Origin: G036327475 sp036327475
GTDB taxonomy: Bacteria; Pseudomonadota; Gammaproteobacteria; Enterobacterales; Enterobacteriaceae
NCBI RefSeq assembly: GCF_036327475.1
Contig: NZ_CP132913.1
Span: forward strand, 930,001 to 994,000
DNA length: 64,000 nucleotides
Direction of reading: 5' to 3'
Positions 1 to 10,675 of this stretch are shown here, piece by piece. The notes below the pieces were generated by a model, which saw nothing but the letters and a program-made list of their open reading frames with translations, had not been told where the DNA came from and searched no databases. A program made the translations under genes and the position numbers. Within the stretch, counting starts at the first letter, position 1; each line of letters begins with the position of its first letter.

Positions 1-219
1 GGCAAAACGGAAAACGGGAAAGATGTATCATGCCGATGGCCGTGTCCGATAACAACTCCAGAACGTGATCGCGATCGGAAACGCTATCAGGATGTTGCGG
101 ATGGCGCTAGCAAAACTCAGCCAACTAGCCGATCGCGTCGATGGCGTATGCGGTGCCGGATAACGCACCGGTGCCTCGTAGTTGTCCAGTAAGCCCGGTT
201 TGATAATCAATGGATTCAT
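1..219 (-). pseudogene. argB/argH: argB start fused to an internal argH fragment
   Basis: Reading leftwards from 219, the first residues (MNPLIIK) match the start of acetylglutamate kinase ArgB. After about ten residues the similarity switches to the interior of argininosuccinate lyase ArgH: ALSGTAYAID, then in another frame DSVSDRDHVLELL, a conserved ArgH stretch followed by a match to AIGMVHLSRF. Frame changes and a stop break it. Nearly all of argB and the 5' half of argH are missing, so one deletion probably joined them. The argH remnant runs off the window edge. Both enzymes belong to arginine biosynthesis, and argC, argB and argH normally form one operon in this direction. Confidence 0.8.
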
Positions 220-1037
220 TGTGTTGTTGAAAGAGCCTGCATCTGCGCATAACCAAAGCGGATATTGGTGTACTGTACCGCTTTCGCCGCCGCTCCATTG
301 AGCAGATTATCCTCGGCGGCTATCACACTCAGATGTTCACCCTGCATTTTAAACCAATATCGCAAATGGCGTGCCACTACCGCTTTGAGCTTCAGCACTC
401 CTACTCGCAAGGCCGCACTAGCGGCAGGATGCCTGAGGGCAAAATTGCCCAAATGCGGCATGAAAATCATCGGATACCCAAATGGCTGGCGATTTCAAGC
501 TGGTAGCGATGGGTGAAGATACCGTAAAGCTGCAGACTAACTTCGCAGAAGCCATTGCGGGCGTTGCCTTGCGGCCGGCGTCGCTGACCGCATTTATCAC
601 TGGCCATTGTTCGCCGGTAGCATCTTCCTACTACTCCGCTAGACCGTATACATACACCACGGTTCAGTCAGCATGCTGGTGCTCGCACCCGTCATTTTGC
701 AGGTAAAGTCTGCCTTATTGACGCAGTAGGCGCTGGAAAGATCAATTACCACGCAGCCGGCCGACAGAAACTGCGGTACCATCGTATGGATTACTGCATG
801 GGCGATAGCGAGAAACACCACATCGGCACGCTTCGCCAATCATCGTCCATCGGCTGTAGCGGTAGATCAAATAATGCCTTTTAGCCGCGGATGCAGTTTG
901 GAGAGCAATTTGCCGGCGTCGGCGCTCTGCGCGGAAACCATCAGCGCGGCAAGATTCATCTGCGAGTGGCAGGCCAGATGGAGCGCGCGCTCGGCGCCCC
1001 TATAACCGCTGGCGTCAACAATCAGCATATTCAGCAT
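216..1037 (-). pseudogene. argC: argC remnant (N-acetyl-gamma-glutamyl-phosphate reductase)
   Basis: Blocks of ArgC are recognisable in several frames. The N-terminus starts at 1037 (MLNMLIVDASGYRGAE, then VSAQSADAGKLLSKLHPRLK). A middle block reads DVVFLAIAHAV and AGCVVIDLS. The C-terminus contains MPHLGNF and GEHLSVIAAEDNLLNGAAAK. A stop follows the first 56 codons, and further frameshifts and losses follow, including the region around the catalytic cysteine. The intact enzyme makes glutamate semialdehyde in arginine synthesis. The gene lies directly upstream of the argB start, overlapping it by a few bases, as expected for the arg operon. Confidence 0.9.
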
Positions 1038-1169
1038 GAAATTTATTTGCCTTCTTAATCTTGTCTAAAGGGAAGTTGGGCGATTCAACGCCAATCCGCT
1101 GCTCACTCACGAGGTTAAGCGTAGTGGTCGAATATTTACACTATCCAAGGTAAAGACTGTCAACTGCAA

Positions 1170-1500
1170 TAATAAAATACCCATTTATTGAGTTCTACTA
1201 TGCACTTGTTGCCACGTCGTCCATCAGCGCCGCCGACACCACGCTGAATCAGAGTAATGGAGCGTTAACACTTTGCGAGTAGGCTGGTTCCGTGATGTGG
1301 GGTTTCAGGTTGAAGTCCAGACGGTGCCGGGGCACACAACAAGTTTAACATGCTGGCAGGCATAGGCAGCGCGGGCCGGGGATTGTTATTAACGGGCCAT
1401 AGCGATACAGTCCTGTTCGACGATGGCCGCTGGATGCTGGTCCTTTTGTCCAGATCGAGCACGACAAGAAGCTTTAAGGCCTGGGTGCTGCATGCAGATA
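1170..1500 (+). pseudogene. argE: argE remnant (acetylornithine deacetylase), 5' part
   Basis: Codons from about 1170 read PFIEFYYALVATSSIS, matching the start of ArgE. They are followed by WFRDVGFQVEVQTVPG and by LLLTGHSDTVLFDDGRWM, where H-D is the metal-binding HTD motif of this M20 metallopeptidase family. Frameshifts separate these blocks. At about 1500 the similarity stops and PEP carboxylase sequence begins, so the 3' two thirds of argE are deleted. It faces away from argC, as in enterics. Confidence 0.85.
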
Positions 1501-3602
1501 GGATCACAATGATCTGGCGGAGTACACAAGTAGATCACGCGGCCTGTGCCAATTTATCGCCCAATATTGGCATACCGATGAAATCCGTAAACACCGCCCA
1601 ACGCCGGTTGATGAGGCACGTTGTGGTTCCGCAGTGGCGGAAAATAGCCTTTGGGGTGGCACGTTATTACGCGAGCTCAATGAACAAACTGGAAAAGGTT
1701 TTCATAAGACTACCAGTGGAAAATGTCCCGGCGACATTCACCACCTGGATGGGCGGAGACCGCGATGGCAACCAGAATGTTACCGCCGACATTACTCGCT
1801 GTATGCCGCTGCTCAGCTGCCGGAAGGCGGTGAGTTTTTTGTGCGCGATATACAGGTGCTAGTCTCGGAGCTGCACCCCGAGCTGCGCGCGTTGACCCTG
1901 GCGGCGAAAGAGGAACAAGAACTTTATCGCCGGCTAATGAAGCGATGGCGCGCGCAGCTGCTCAGTATCCAGGACTGGTTGGCGGCACAGCTGCGCAGTG
2001 AACATCGCGCGACGCCACCGGATTCAACTTTGTTAATCGCTTTTCGATTGTTATCAGTCGCTGCACGCCTGCGGCATGACGATCATCGCCAACGGTCAGC
2101 TGCTGGATACGCTGCGGCGGATCAAATGAATCGGTATTCAATTAGTGCGCATCGATGTGCGCCAGGAAAAGTGCCCACCATACTAAAGCGTTGAGCGAAA
2201 TTACACGCTACTCGTGGCTGGAAGATTATGCCAGTTGATCGGAAACAGATAAGCAAGCATTCTTGATTTGCGAGCTTAATTCTCGGCGACTATTACTACC
2301 CCGGCGCTGGCAGTTGAGCGAAGAGACCACCGAAGTGCTCGATACTTGCCAGGTGATCGCCGACACCCCATGGATCGGTGGCCGCCTATGTGGTTCCATG
2401 GCATGCACGCCTTCGGACATCCTATCAGCACATTTATTGCTGAAAGAAGCGGGCTGTGATTATACCTTACCGGTGGCGCCGCTGTTTGAAACCATGGGCG
2501 ATTTGAATAACGTCAATCGGGTCGTGACTGAGCTGCTTAATATCGATTGGTATCGCAGTACCATTCAAAGCAAGCGATTGTGATGATTGGCTATTCCGAT
2601 TCCGCCAAAGATGGCGGTGTGATGGCCGCCTCCTGGACGCAATACCGCGCGCAGGGGGCGTTGATCAAAACCTGCGATGAGGTAGGTATCTTACCCTGTT
2701 TCATGGTTGCGGCAGTTCCATCGGCCGCGGCGGCGCGCTGGCCCATGCCGCACTGCTCTTGCAGCCGCTCGACAGCCTGAAAGGCAGCCCGCGCGTGACC
2801 GAGCAAGGCGAGAGATTCGCTTTAAATACGGTCTGCCGGAAGTCGCTATCAGCAATCTGGAGTGTATACCGGCACCATCCTTGAAGCCAATCTGCCGCCG
2901 CCGGAGCTTCGCCAGGAGAGCGGCGCCGCGCTGTGGAGGAGCTGTCGACGGTCTCTGCGATATGTGTCGCGGCTACGTGCGCGAAAATTCAGATTTCGTT
3001 CCTTATTTCTGTTCGGCGACGCCGAGGCTGGAGCTAGACAAATTACCGCTCGGCTCTCGGCTGGCCAAACGCCGGCCCTCCAGAGGGCGTCGAAAGCCGA
3101 CGCGCCATCCCCTAGATCTTCACCTGTACGCAACCGCCTGCCTGATGTTGCCGGCCTGACTGAGCACCGGCGCAACGCTGCAGAAAGCTGTGGAATCCGG
3201 CATGCTGACCAATTGGAAACCATGTGGCGACTGGCAATTTTCTCTACAAGAATCGGCATGCTGGAAATGGTTTTCGCCAAAAGTGGCCTGTGGTTGGTTG
3301 AATATTACGATCAGCGGCTGGTCGAGGAATCGCTGTGGCCGCTGGGTAAACAGTTGCGTCAGCAGTTGGCGGACAACATCAACGTGGTGCTGACGATTTC
3401 CAACGATGATTATCTTATGGCCGATTTACTGTGGATCACGGAATCCATCGACCCGCGCAATATTTATGCCGATCTACTGAACGTGCCGCATGCTGAGCTG
3501 TTGCATCGCTCACAGCAGCAGGAGTAGCCCGATGCGCGGGTGAAACAGACTCTCATGGTCACCGTTGCCGAGATCTCGGCTGGCATGCGTAACACCGGCT
3601 GA
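1500..3602 (+). pseudogene. ppc: ppc remnant (phosphoenolpyruvate carboxylase)
   Basis: From about 1500 the sequence carries PEP carboxylase blocks in all three frames: AQYWHTDEIRKHRPTPVDEA, FTTWMGGDRDGNQNVTADIT, VLDTCQVIADTP, KEAGCDYTLPVAPLFET, MIGYSDSAKDGGVMAASW, EMVFAKSGLW and the C-terminal ISAGMRNTG ending at 3602. The 5' end (about 150 codons) is absent, and at least ten frameshifts or stops occur. The intact enzyme makes oxaloacetate from PEP. Its loss fits S. glossinidius, where ppc is reported as a pseudogene. Confidence 0.95.
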
Positions 3603-3791
3603 GCAACGGATGCGTCGGCGGCGGGAGACGGCTTGAGCCAGAGGGGTGCCGGCGCCGTTACAGGATGGCACACGGTGGAGTCTGCGAGGCCGCTGTTGTT
3701 GGCAAGGGACAGTGGTCGTCAGCATGAAGTGCTGTCCTGTAGCGTCTGGTGGCCTTATCCATCGCGCATAAACGCCTGCCAGGCCATACAA

Positions 3792-4452
3792 CTAACCCGT
3801 GGCCAGGTTGGCCGCATAGGCAGTCTTGATCTCCGGGCGCACCACAACGCATGGCAGATGGCAAAAATTTTGCTGAGAATTTTTACCATGTCCATGACGA
3901 TGGAAGCCCCACCATCTCGCATAACTTTCCACCTCGAAAGAACCGGGCGATCGCCCGACTGGCGCCCGCATCCACTTTCTTTTTCAGCTTGATGAGATCC
4001 GACTGGGCGCTTTTACTTCTGGTATGCACCTTAGGATAAGCCGCCACGGAAATATCGAATCGCCCACCTTTCTTTTTGAGCAGCGCGATCAAATCAACGC
4101 CGTACATCGCTGGGCGGCAAATCGCCCCATAATCTGGCGGATCCTGCCGCTTCAGCAGTCCTGTGCAATCGCCTGCAGCTCGTGCGGAGAGGCGTCGATG
4201 CAGATCAAATGCAACGCGGCATCAATATTAATATCTTTGATAATGCTGCGAGGTATACTCGCGTTCAATAGTTCGCGCCGTATGTCGCCGAGACAAAAGT
4301 CGGTTTCAATTCGTTCAACCAGTCGATAGATTGCCATAGGGTCTGTTCCATCTCGCTAGTGCGGGGCGCAAAAGAGACGCTTATATCTAGCCCTGCAGTT
4401 TAGCCAGATTCTGATTCAACACTTCCCGCTGATTGGCGTGAAAGAAATTCAT
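3792..4452 (-). pseudogene. metF: metF remnant (5,10-methylenetetrahydrofolate reductase)
   Basis: The start at 4452 reads MNFFHANQREVLNQNLAKLQ, followed by a stop and a frameshift. Later blocks are LICIDASPHELQAIAQD, then FDISVAAYPKVHTRSKSAQ and LKKKVDAGASRAIARFF, all typical of MetF. The C-terminal half is reduced to short traces (DMVKILS, AICH). The intact flavoenzyme supplies methyl-tetrahydrofolate for methionine synthesis. It follows metB and metL in the usual direction. Confidence 0.9.
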
Positions 4453-4950
4453 ATTTATACCTCACAACACAATGTAGGGGTACAAATGACTGAATTCGCG
4501 ATGTTCGTAAATCAATTCATTGTTGCCGGAGGCGAGTAATATTCAAGGCACGTGAATTAATTTCAATTTGTCCGCGCGGAGATGAACCAATTACAACAAT
4601 ATAGCGCAAGCGCGGCCTGGTGCAAACGGACCTGAACAGCGGCAACCATGGAAAAGCGCGGTACCACATTGTGGATTCTTGGCAAAGGTGCGCATGGCAT
4701 GACAATGGGTGGCTTTGCCGTCGAGATGACTTGGAGATAGAGCGTAAAACGCACGGCTCGCATCTGGGGTCAAAGGCGACGGAGTGATACGCTAGCGGCC
4801 CCGATTGCCATGGGAACTGCTATACACTGGCGCACCGTTTAGGCTGCACCCGCACATGCCCTACTTGAAGGATATGGACGACGTACAACGCCGGCCACAC
4901 TGCCATTTCTCGTCATGTTCCGCTGTCTCAGACGGCACGCCACTGCGAAC
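4453..4950. other. metL-metF spacer, nothing recognised
   Basis: This 500-base gap is longer than the usual metL-metF spacer. Short open frames of 60-66 codons on the minus strand match no family I know. I saw no met boxes upstream of metF. It may hold eroded sequence. Confidence 0.5.
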
Positions 4951-7191
4951 TTATAGAAATTGCACCAAGCGGTTTGGATCCGACTGAATAGTCCGGGCTG
5001 TCACATTCTGTCCGGCGCTTGTCCCGCGGATAACCAACGAGTTATCATGGTACCAGTGACTCCCGATAGCGAAAACATTGTCGCAAGGCAGCAGTTAGGT
5101 CATCGGGTGTTCTCGCCGCATCGCCTCCACGCCAACTCGCACCTTGCTGTTAGCCTTGAAGCGCGCAATACAGCGTAACATCATCCCCATTTCTTTCGCC
5201 GCTTAAAACCGCTACAGCGTGTACTCCTTAAGCGCCTTGCCGCCACCTTACAAAGAGGTGCTCTATCGGCCCAGCTTCGTAAGAGAGCGCCACCAACGTT
5301 CGACACACCTGATTAGGGTCGATAGCAAATACCCCGCCTCGCGGGCTCGACGCGCGGATCGTGCTCTGGTCAGCACTTGCTGCCAAGCTTGCTCCACCAG
5401 TTCGGTAAAGGGCTCACTGCCGTCAAACTGCAAAACAGCCAGAACAAGGTGCCGGCCACCGTCGCGTTGTAAAGCCAGTGACGACCGGTTTGACGTATAA
5501 ATCCGTAGCTGGCCAAATCCAGATACTGATCAGCAACATCCTAGCTGGCGGTCACATCCAGCACGACTAGATCCTCATGCGGGTTGGAGTGCATCCACAA
5601 AAGAGCTCTTCCGACCCCACAAGCATCGCCTCGTCGCTGAAGAAGGCCAGCGCCCGGCTTGCACCAACCCGTCGTAGCTAAACAGGCTGCGCTGGCTGTC
5701 AACCCGCCTATGAGAATGAATTCAAAGCCGATGCGTGCCGACAGGCTTTTGCTCGCGGGCAAAGTTCCAGAAAATGGAAACCAATATTGCCTTTGCTGAA
5801 CAGCATCAGGCCGATACGTTTTCAGCGCGAAACAGCGAGGTGTGCAGTCCCTGCATGACATGCTCGGTAAGCCCGACGCCTAGCACCGCCACCAGACTGA
5901 TGCCGTCTTCGGCCTGCCAAAAGAATTCAATAGGCTGATACTTCATCTGCCGATAGAAACGGCGGCTGTACAGCGGATGTTGCGCCACGCCGGCGCCCAC
6001 AAGCGCCACCAGCGCCACTCCCTCGCGCAGTTGTAAATGCGCCGGCAAACCGGCCTGTTCAAGACTATGCAGTGCGCTACCGGCAACCTCCGACGTGTAA
6101 CACAGCTGCAACAAACGCCGGTCGAGGTGCACCCCTACTGCTAGCGGTTTGATCTGGGCGCGTTTTAATACCAGCTCTATTTCTTTGTGGACCAGAGCGA
6201 AGTCGTGCTGCGGCGAGATAGTGAGTTCAATCAGACAGACATCATCATGACTGGTGACGATTTTCGAGCCAGTCCCTGGGGCCAATACCCGGTCAATGCG
6301 CGTGGAGCCTTGCTCCGGCTGATAGCTACAGCGCAGCAGTAAATCGATATCGCTAGCCGATACCGGCTGTAGGGTACGAGCGTGCAGAACCGGCGCCGCG
6401 AGACGCGCTAGCTCGCTGGCCTCATCCAAGCGCAGCAGCGGCAGTAGACAGGCATCCTTTACTTTACGCGGATCGGCACTGTAAACGCCGGCCACATCGC
6501 TCCAGATAGTGACGCGAGCGACACTGGCCAGCGCGCCAATTTGTGTGGCGGAGTAATCGCTGCCGTTACGGCCCAACAACACCGTATCACCCGCCTGGTT
6601 GCGGCAGATAAAACCCGTCACCACCAGCCGTTTGGTGGGATACTGGGTCAGTAACTGCTGTAACAGCGGCCAAGAACGTCCTTCATCTACCTGTGGCTGG
6701 GCGGCGCGTTCAGCGTGGAGAAAATCGCGAGCGTCCAGCCACTGCGCCTCCATATCAAGCTGGCTGAGCAGCGCCGCCATCAGCCGCGCCGACCAGATTT
6801 CACCGTGCCCAATCACCTCGGCGTAAACCGTGTCGGTGATAGGACCGTCAAGCAGTGCTGCCAGCCGCTCCAGGTCGCGAATGAGCGCAACAAGCAATCC
6901 TTCGGCATCCGCGTTGGGCAGCAAGCCGTTGATAAGCTCGCTTTGATAGCGTCGCAAATTCTGCTGCACCTGATGGGCGGATAGGTGATCACTTTGGCTC
7001 AGGGTCAACCAGCTTATCAGCTGGTTGGTGGTGCTGCCCGCAGCGGAAACCACCATTAGATCGCCAGGCTGGCTGTATTCGGCCATAATCTCTGCCACCC
7101 GCTGATAACATTTTACGTCAGCGAGACTACTGCCGCCAAATTTATGCAATTGACGACCAATCGAGTTGTCTGCGCTTACTGGTGGACTCAT
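4951..7191 (-). pseudogene. metL: metL, broken bifunctional aspartokinase II/homoserine dehydrogenase II
   Basis: The first 461 codons (7191 to 5806) are an uninterrupted aspartokinase II module: KFGGSSLADVKCYQRVAEIM near the start, GRNGSDYSAT at about residue 210, and ACT-like regions after that. The frame is lost at 5819-5822, where a short A run on the coding strand is one base too short (FRAE should continue KRIGL). The homoserine dehydrogenase part survives only as scattered blocks: GFEFILIGG, DDLVVLDVTAS, then near the end LPCDNVFAIGSHWYHD and the stop at 4951. MetL normally has about 810 residues. The kinase half could in principle still be made. The dehydrogenase half cannot. Confidence 0.93.
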
Positions 7192-7220
7192 GCTTACCTC
7201 TGTAGTACCGGCTGAAAAGC

Positions 7221-8207
7221 CTATTCCAGATCAGCAATTAAATCTTCGCTATCTTCGATCCCGACCGACACCCGCAGCAGAGCTTCTGTGGGATAAGGCT
7301 CTCCACGCACCCAGCGATTCGGGTGGGGAAGCATCTCCAGAAAACCGACGCTGCGCGGTTTCGTCGCTGTCCAGTTTAAAATGAGCATCGCGCTAAAGCC
7401 GCTTTGCTGGCGGCAGGCGATGGCATAACCGGGGTCTCCTGTAGACCGGGATAATACAATTTTTCACCTGTGGATGTTGCTGTAAATAGGCGACAAAATA
7501 GCTTGGGCATTGCTTTTCTGTTGCCCTATGCGCGGCGTCAGGGTACGTATTACGCGTAGCAGCAGATAGCTGTAACGCGCTGGCGGTCACGCCAATATGT
7601 TTCCCTATTAAGCCAATTCGGTGGCGATGTCCGTCTCGTTGGCAATCACCATGCCAGCCACTGCATCGGAATGCCTGTTGAGAATTTGGTGCAGGAATGC
7701 CAACAACCAGATCGGCGGCCAGCGCCTGAGGCTGTTACAGCGCCGGACTCATAAGGTGTTATCCACCACCCGCAACAGCGGGTTACTGGGCCTTTCGGTT
7801 AATGCCAGCTTCTGCTTGGCGGCCAGCGCCTACGTGTTTGCCCGATCAACAAACTGCCTGATAGGCGCCACACCTGCTTTGACTTCCAAACAGTCGACAG
7901 CTGCCGCCATGGGCATCATGGCGCGCCGCCAACAGATCACGGGGTTAGAGAAAGACCGTGCACACCAAATGAATAGCTGATATACCGCTGCTGATCATTA
8001 CCGCGCCCGCGCCGCCCTCCAGCTCCGCTAGCACCTGCTGCACCACATTGCGCGCCAGGTTACTGCCACGGGAGTAGTCGCGCGTGGCTGGTTGAAGTCT
8101 AAAATTATATGGGTACTCGCAAGGTGATTTGGCAGCACAACACAGCCGAATTGCTCATCGTTATTCAGCTCGCCGCGAACTGCGATTGTGGCCCACTTGC
8201 GCGTCAT
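7221..8207 (-). pseudogene. metB: metB remnant (cystathionine gamma-synthase)
   Basis: The start at 8207 reads MTRKWATIAVRGELNNDEQF, matching MetB. The frame then breaks several times. The C-terminus is clear (EALLRVSVGIEDSEDLIADL, stop at 7221), and internal pieces match the PLP-binding and substrate regions only in part. The intact enzyme joins cysteine sulfur to O-succinylhomoserine. The start lies just downstream of the met boxes, in the usual metB-metL operon order. Confidence 0.92.
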
Positions 8208-8265
8208 AGTGTCACACCCTGACAAATGCTAAAAATGAGATGAAAGAGTAAACCGCATTAAAGAT

Positions 8266-8297
8266 AGACGTCAATACATCTGAACATCTAAACTTCT
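8266..8297. promoter_or_regulatory. Four tandem met boxes (MetJ operator)
   Basis: Four adjacent 8-base units, AGACGTCA, ATACATCT, GAACATCT and AAACTTCT, match the MetJ consensus AGACGTCT at 6, 5, 5 and 5 of 8 positions. They lie between the divergent metB start (8207) and metJ (8555), where enterics carry the metB-metJ operator. The array is still phased although metB is dead. Confidence 0.85.
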
Positions 8298-8383
8298 TTG
8301 CGTATAGGTTGAGCACAGAAACAATAACCGCTAAAATTATACTGAATTGAACAGTTAAAGTCCATTTCATCTGTTGTAAGGTA

Positions 8384-8424
8384 GGTGGAGGGTAGGGTTT
8401 GGTGGGTGGAGGGTAGGGTTTGGT
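8384..8424. repeat. 21-base tandem duplication in the metB-metJ spacer
   Basis: A 20-base G/T-rich unit (GGTGGAGGGTAGGGTTTGGT) occurs twice with one base between copies, at 8384-8403 and 8405-8424. The copies are identical, so the duplication is recent. It lies between the met boxes and the metJ start. Confidence 0.95.
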
Positions 8425-8554
8425 GCGAAACGATAGGAAATGGTGATAAACAGCAAATTTGGTCGGCATTAAAGTAGAGCGTTTCCCGTACATACGGCAT
8501 AATTAGCGAACTTTCTGCAATTTATATTCATTCATTGAGACACTAAGGCATCCC

Positions 8555-8872
8555 ATGGCGGAATGGAAAGGTGAATATGTCAGCCCTTATGCTGAACATG
8601 GTAAAAAAAGCGAACAGGTCAAAAAGATAACGGTATCCATTCCGCTGAAGGTTCTGAAGATTCTGACCGACGAAAGAACCCGGCGTCAGGTTAACAACCT
8701 GCGCCATGCGACCAACAGCGAACTGCTGTGTGAAGCGTTTTTGCATGCGTTCACCGGCCAACCGCTACCGGACGACCATGATTTACGTAAAGAGCGAAAT
8801 GACGAAATCCCCGAAGTGGCGAAAAAAATGATGCGCGAAATGGGGATAGCTCCCGAGACATGGGAATATTAA
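8555..8872 (+). CDS. metJ: Methionine repressor MetJ
   Basis: A full-length 105-residue MetJ. It is a ribbon-helix-helix repressor that binds met boxes as a dimer with S-adenosylmethionine as corepressor. The DNA-contacting strand (KKITVSIPL), the helix region (RTRRQVNNLRHATNSELLCE) and the C-terminus (MGIAPETWEY) are all conserved. The start MAEWKGEYVSPYAEHGKKSE matches the family exactly. Its operator is intact at 8266-8297, but all three of its nearby targets (metB, metL, metF) are broken. Any remaining targets must lie outside the window. Confidence 0.98.
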   Translation: MAEWKGEYVSPYAEHGKKSEQVKKITVSIPLKVLKILTDERTRRQVNNLRHATNSELLCEAFLHAFTGQPLPDDHDLRKERNDEIPEVAKKMMREMGIAPETWEY

Positions 8873-9739
8873 CATCGAGCAAACCTGACAAGGTGCACAA
8901 GACCACCGTGCGCGTTAATCGGCAACAACAAAGATCATTGGCATCTTAGCTCCTCCCCGCACCGCGCGGTAACGATTCTGACGAAGTGTCAACCGACACA
9001 CCGGCCTTTACTACCCCAAAGTGCCCCAAGCGGTGCCGCCTATCACCACTGCCCGCATTGTGGATTTGGCTGCCGTGAGCGCCCGGGGAATTGGCGTTAG
9101 CCGCGCTTGGATGAAGTCAATTTGAGTGAGCGATAAACAAAGCTTGGGCTTGGCATACTCCTTCTATCAGCCAGCGTACCGCGAGCTAGTTCTATTCGCC
9201 ATCTTCCTTTTTTGGCATGTTCGCATGCAACTATTTAACCCTGCAGGTAGGTGGCGATATTTAAACCCGAGACGACTAACCGCCGTGGCCTGACTTACCG
9301 ATCGGCATTATCTTCCATTGCCCGACGGGTAAACGAAATGACCATTGTAAGATAATAGATCACTAGACAATGAGAGAGCACGGCGTCACCCGTGCGACAA
9401 AACCTTAGCTCATCTCACATAACAGGCGGTAATAGTGGCTCGCCGTTTACAATCTTTGGTTATTATTTATCCATACACTGTCACCCGCTATTTCTGAGAT
9501 GCATATTTACCGTGGCGCGCGAAGCACCGTACAGCAGATAAACATTCAAGAAAATTTATACCTTGCTTAAGGTTTTTTATAAATTATATCTCGGCCGCGC
9601 CAGAATTGGCTATATGTCATGAGGCTACAATCATCTATCGCTTTCATCTACAGAGTGCAACCAAGTTCATAACAAAACAGATTCGGTGAATAACTTTATA
9701 AAGTCATTCATCCTCATATAGAGCTAACTCCATGAAGGT
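8873..9739. other. Spacer between metJ and the effector remnant, no gene recognised
   Basis: No frame of useful length and no recognisable protein in 870 bases. The first half has ordinary GC content and the second half becomes AT-rich towards the pentapeptide gene. Probably eroded sequence. Confidence 0.5.
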
Positions 9740-10675
9740 TTATTTATTGCCAAAATAGCGCCCCAGACGATAAATGGGTGATTCATGCCTAAGAATCTGC
9801 GAAACACCACATTTATAGTGATCAAAAAGATCACAACGGACAATCCTAAGATCTTTAACCGCAGCGTTTGCCATGTATATAGCCATTAATTGTCTGCATT
9901 TTCCTGGCAGTTTTGCTTTGCTCAGATCGATATAGTTAAGATCTGCATAGCTCAGGTCAGCGAAGTTCAAATTTACACCGGTAAAATCTGCGTCTGTTAA
10001 ATAACTACCAATAAGTTTAATGAAGGTCAAATCGGCATCGATAAAGTCGGTACCGGTAAGATTGACTTGGACAAGATTAACACAATACAAATTGACCCGG
10101 GTCAAGTCAGCGTGATTCAGTTAGGCTCGAAAAGTCGCCTCGTCAGATTAGCGCTGGCCAGTTCAGTCCCAGTCAGGCTAGCATCGATTAGCCTCGACAA
10201 AGGTCGCATTGCACAGGTCGGCTTCGATCAATTTAGCACGGTTTAAATCTGCTTTTATTCAGATTAGGCCCGCTGAGGTTGGTGCTACCAAAATCGGCAC
10301 GAACCAGCCTAGTGCCTAAGTTGGCGCCTGCTCAGTTAGCCCGGATGATATTCGCATGGAAAAGATCAGCATCGGATAGGCCAGTACCGGCTTCAGCTTG
10401 TACCAGGTTAAGGCCGATAAGACTCACTTACCCTTATCAGTCAAAATAAGAGTGGGTCTTGCGCAAACCGAAACCCTTGTCTGAGCAATAGCAGTATGCC
10501 TGGACATCAATGTCATCTCAACATTTCCCTTTCCGCGACGGATACCGCCAAATGCTAAAAGATCTAAAATATGCTGGAAAGACCTAAGGGGGTTATGGCA
10601 TCCTGCAACGGCATGCGCTAACGCGATGCCCGCGGCACAAGCAAATGTCAAGGTGTTATTGGTTATTAATTTCAA
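9740..10675 (-). pseudogene. Broken pentapeptide-repeat protein, PipB/PipB2-like type III effector remnant
   Basis: Reading leftwards from 10675, an N-terminal stretch of about 83 codons includes ILDLLAFGGIRRGKGN. This resembles the GGIRR/GGVRR region near the N-terminus of Salmonella PipB2 and PipB. It ends at a stop, followed by NLVQAEAG, LSDADLFHANIIRAN and many pentapeptide repeats of the A(D/N)LxX type in shifting frames. The last 121 codons (10105-9740) form an open stretch of repeats such as DFTGVNLNFADLSYADLNYI, then a non-repeat tail. Several stops and frameshifts interrupt it. The pentapeptide class is clear. Assignment to the PipB type of effector is inference from the N-terminal motif and architecture. 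Confidence 0.7.

Noticed and set aside
1634..2194. A 186-codon plus-strand open frame
   Set aside because: It is the ppc remnant read through two frames; only parts match PEP carboxylase.
8384..8424. Tandem copies as extra MetJ operator units
   Set aside because: The unit has no resemblance to the met box; the real array is at 8266-8297.
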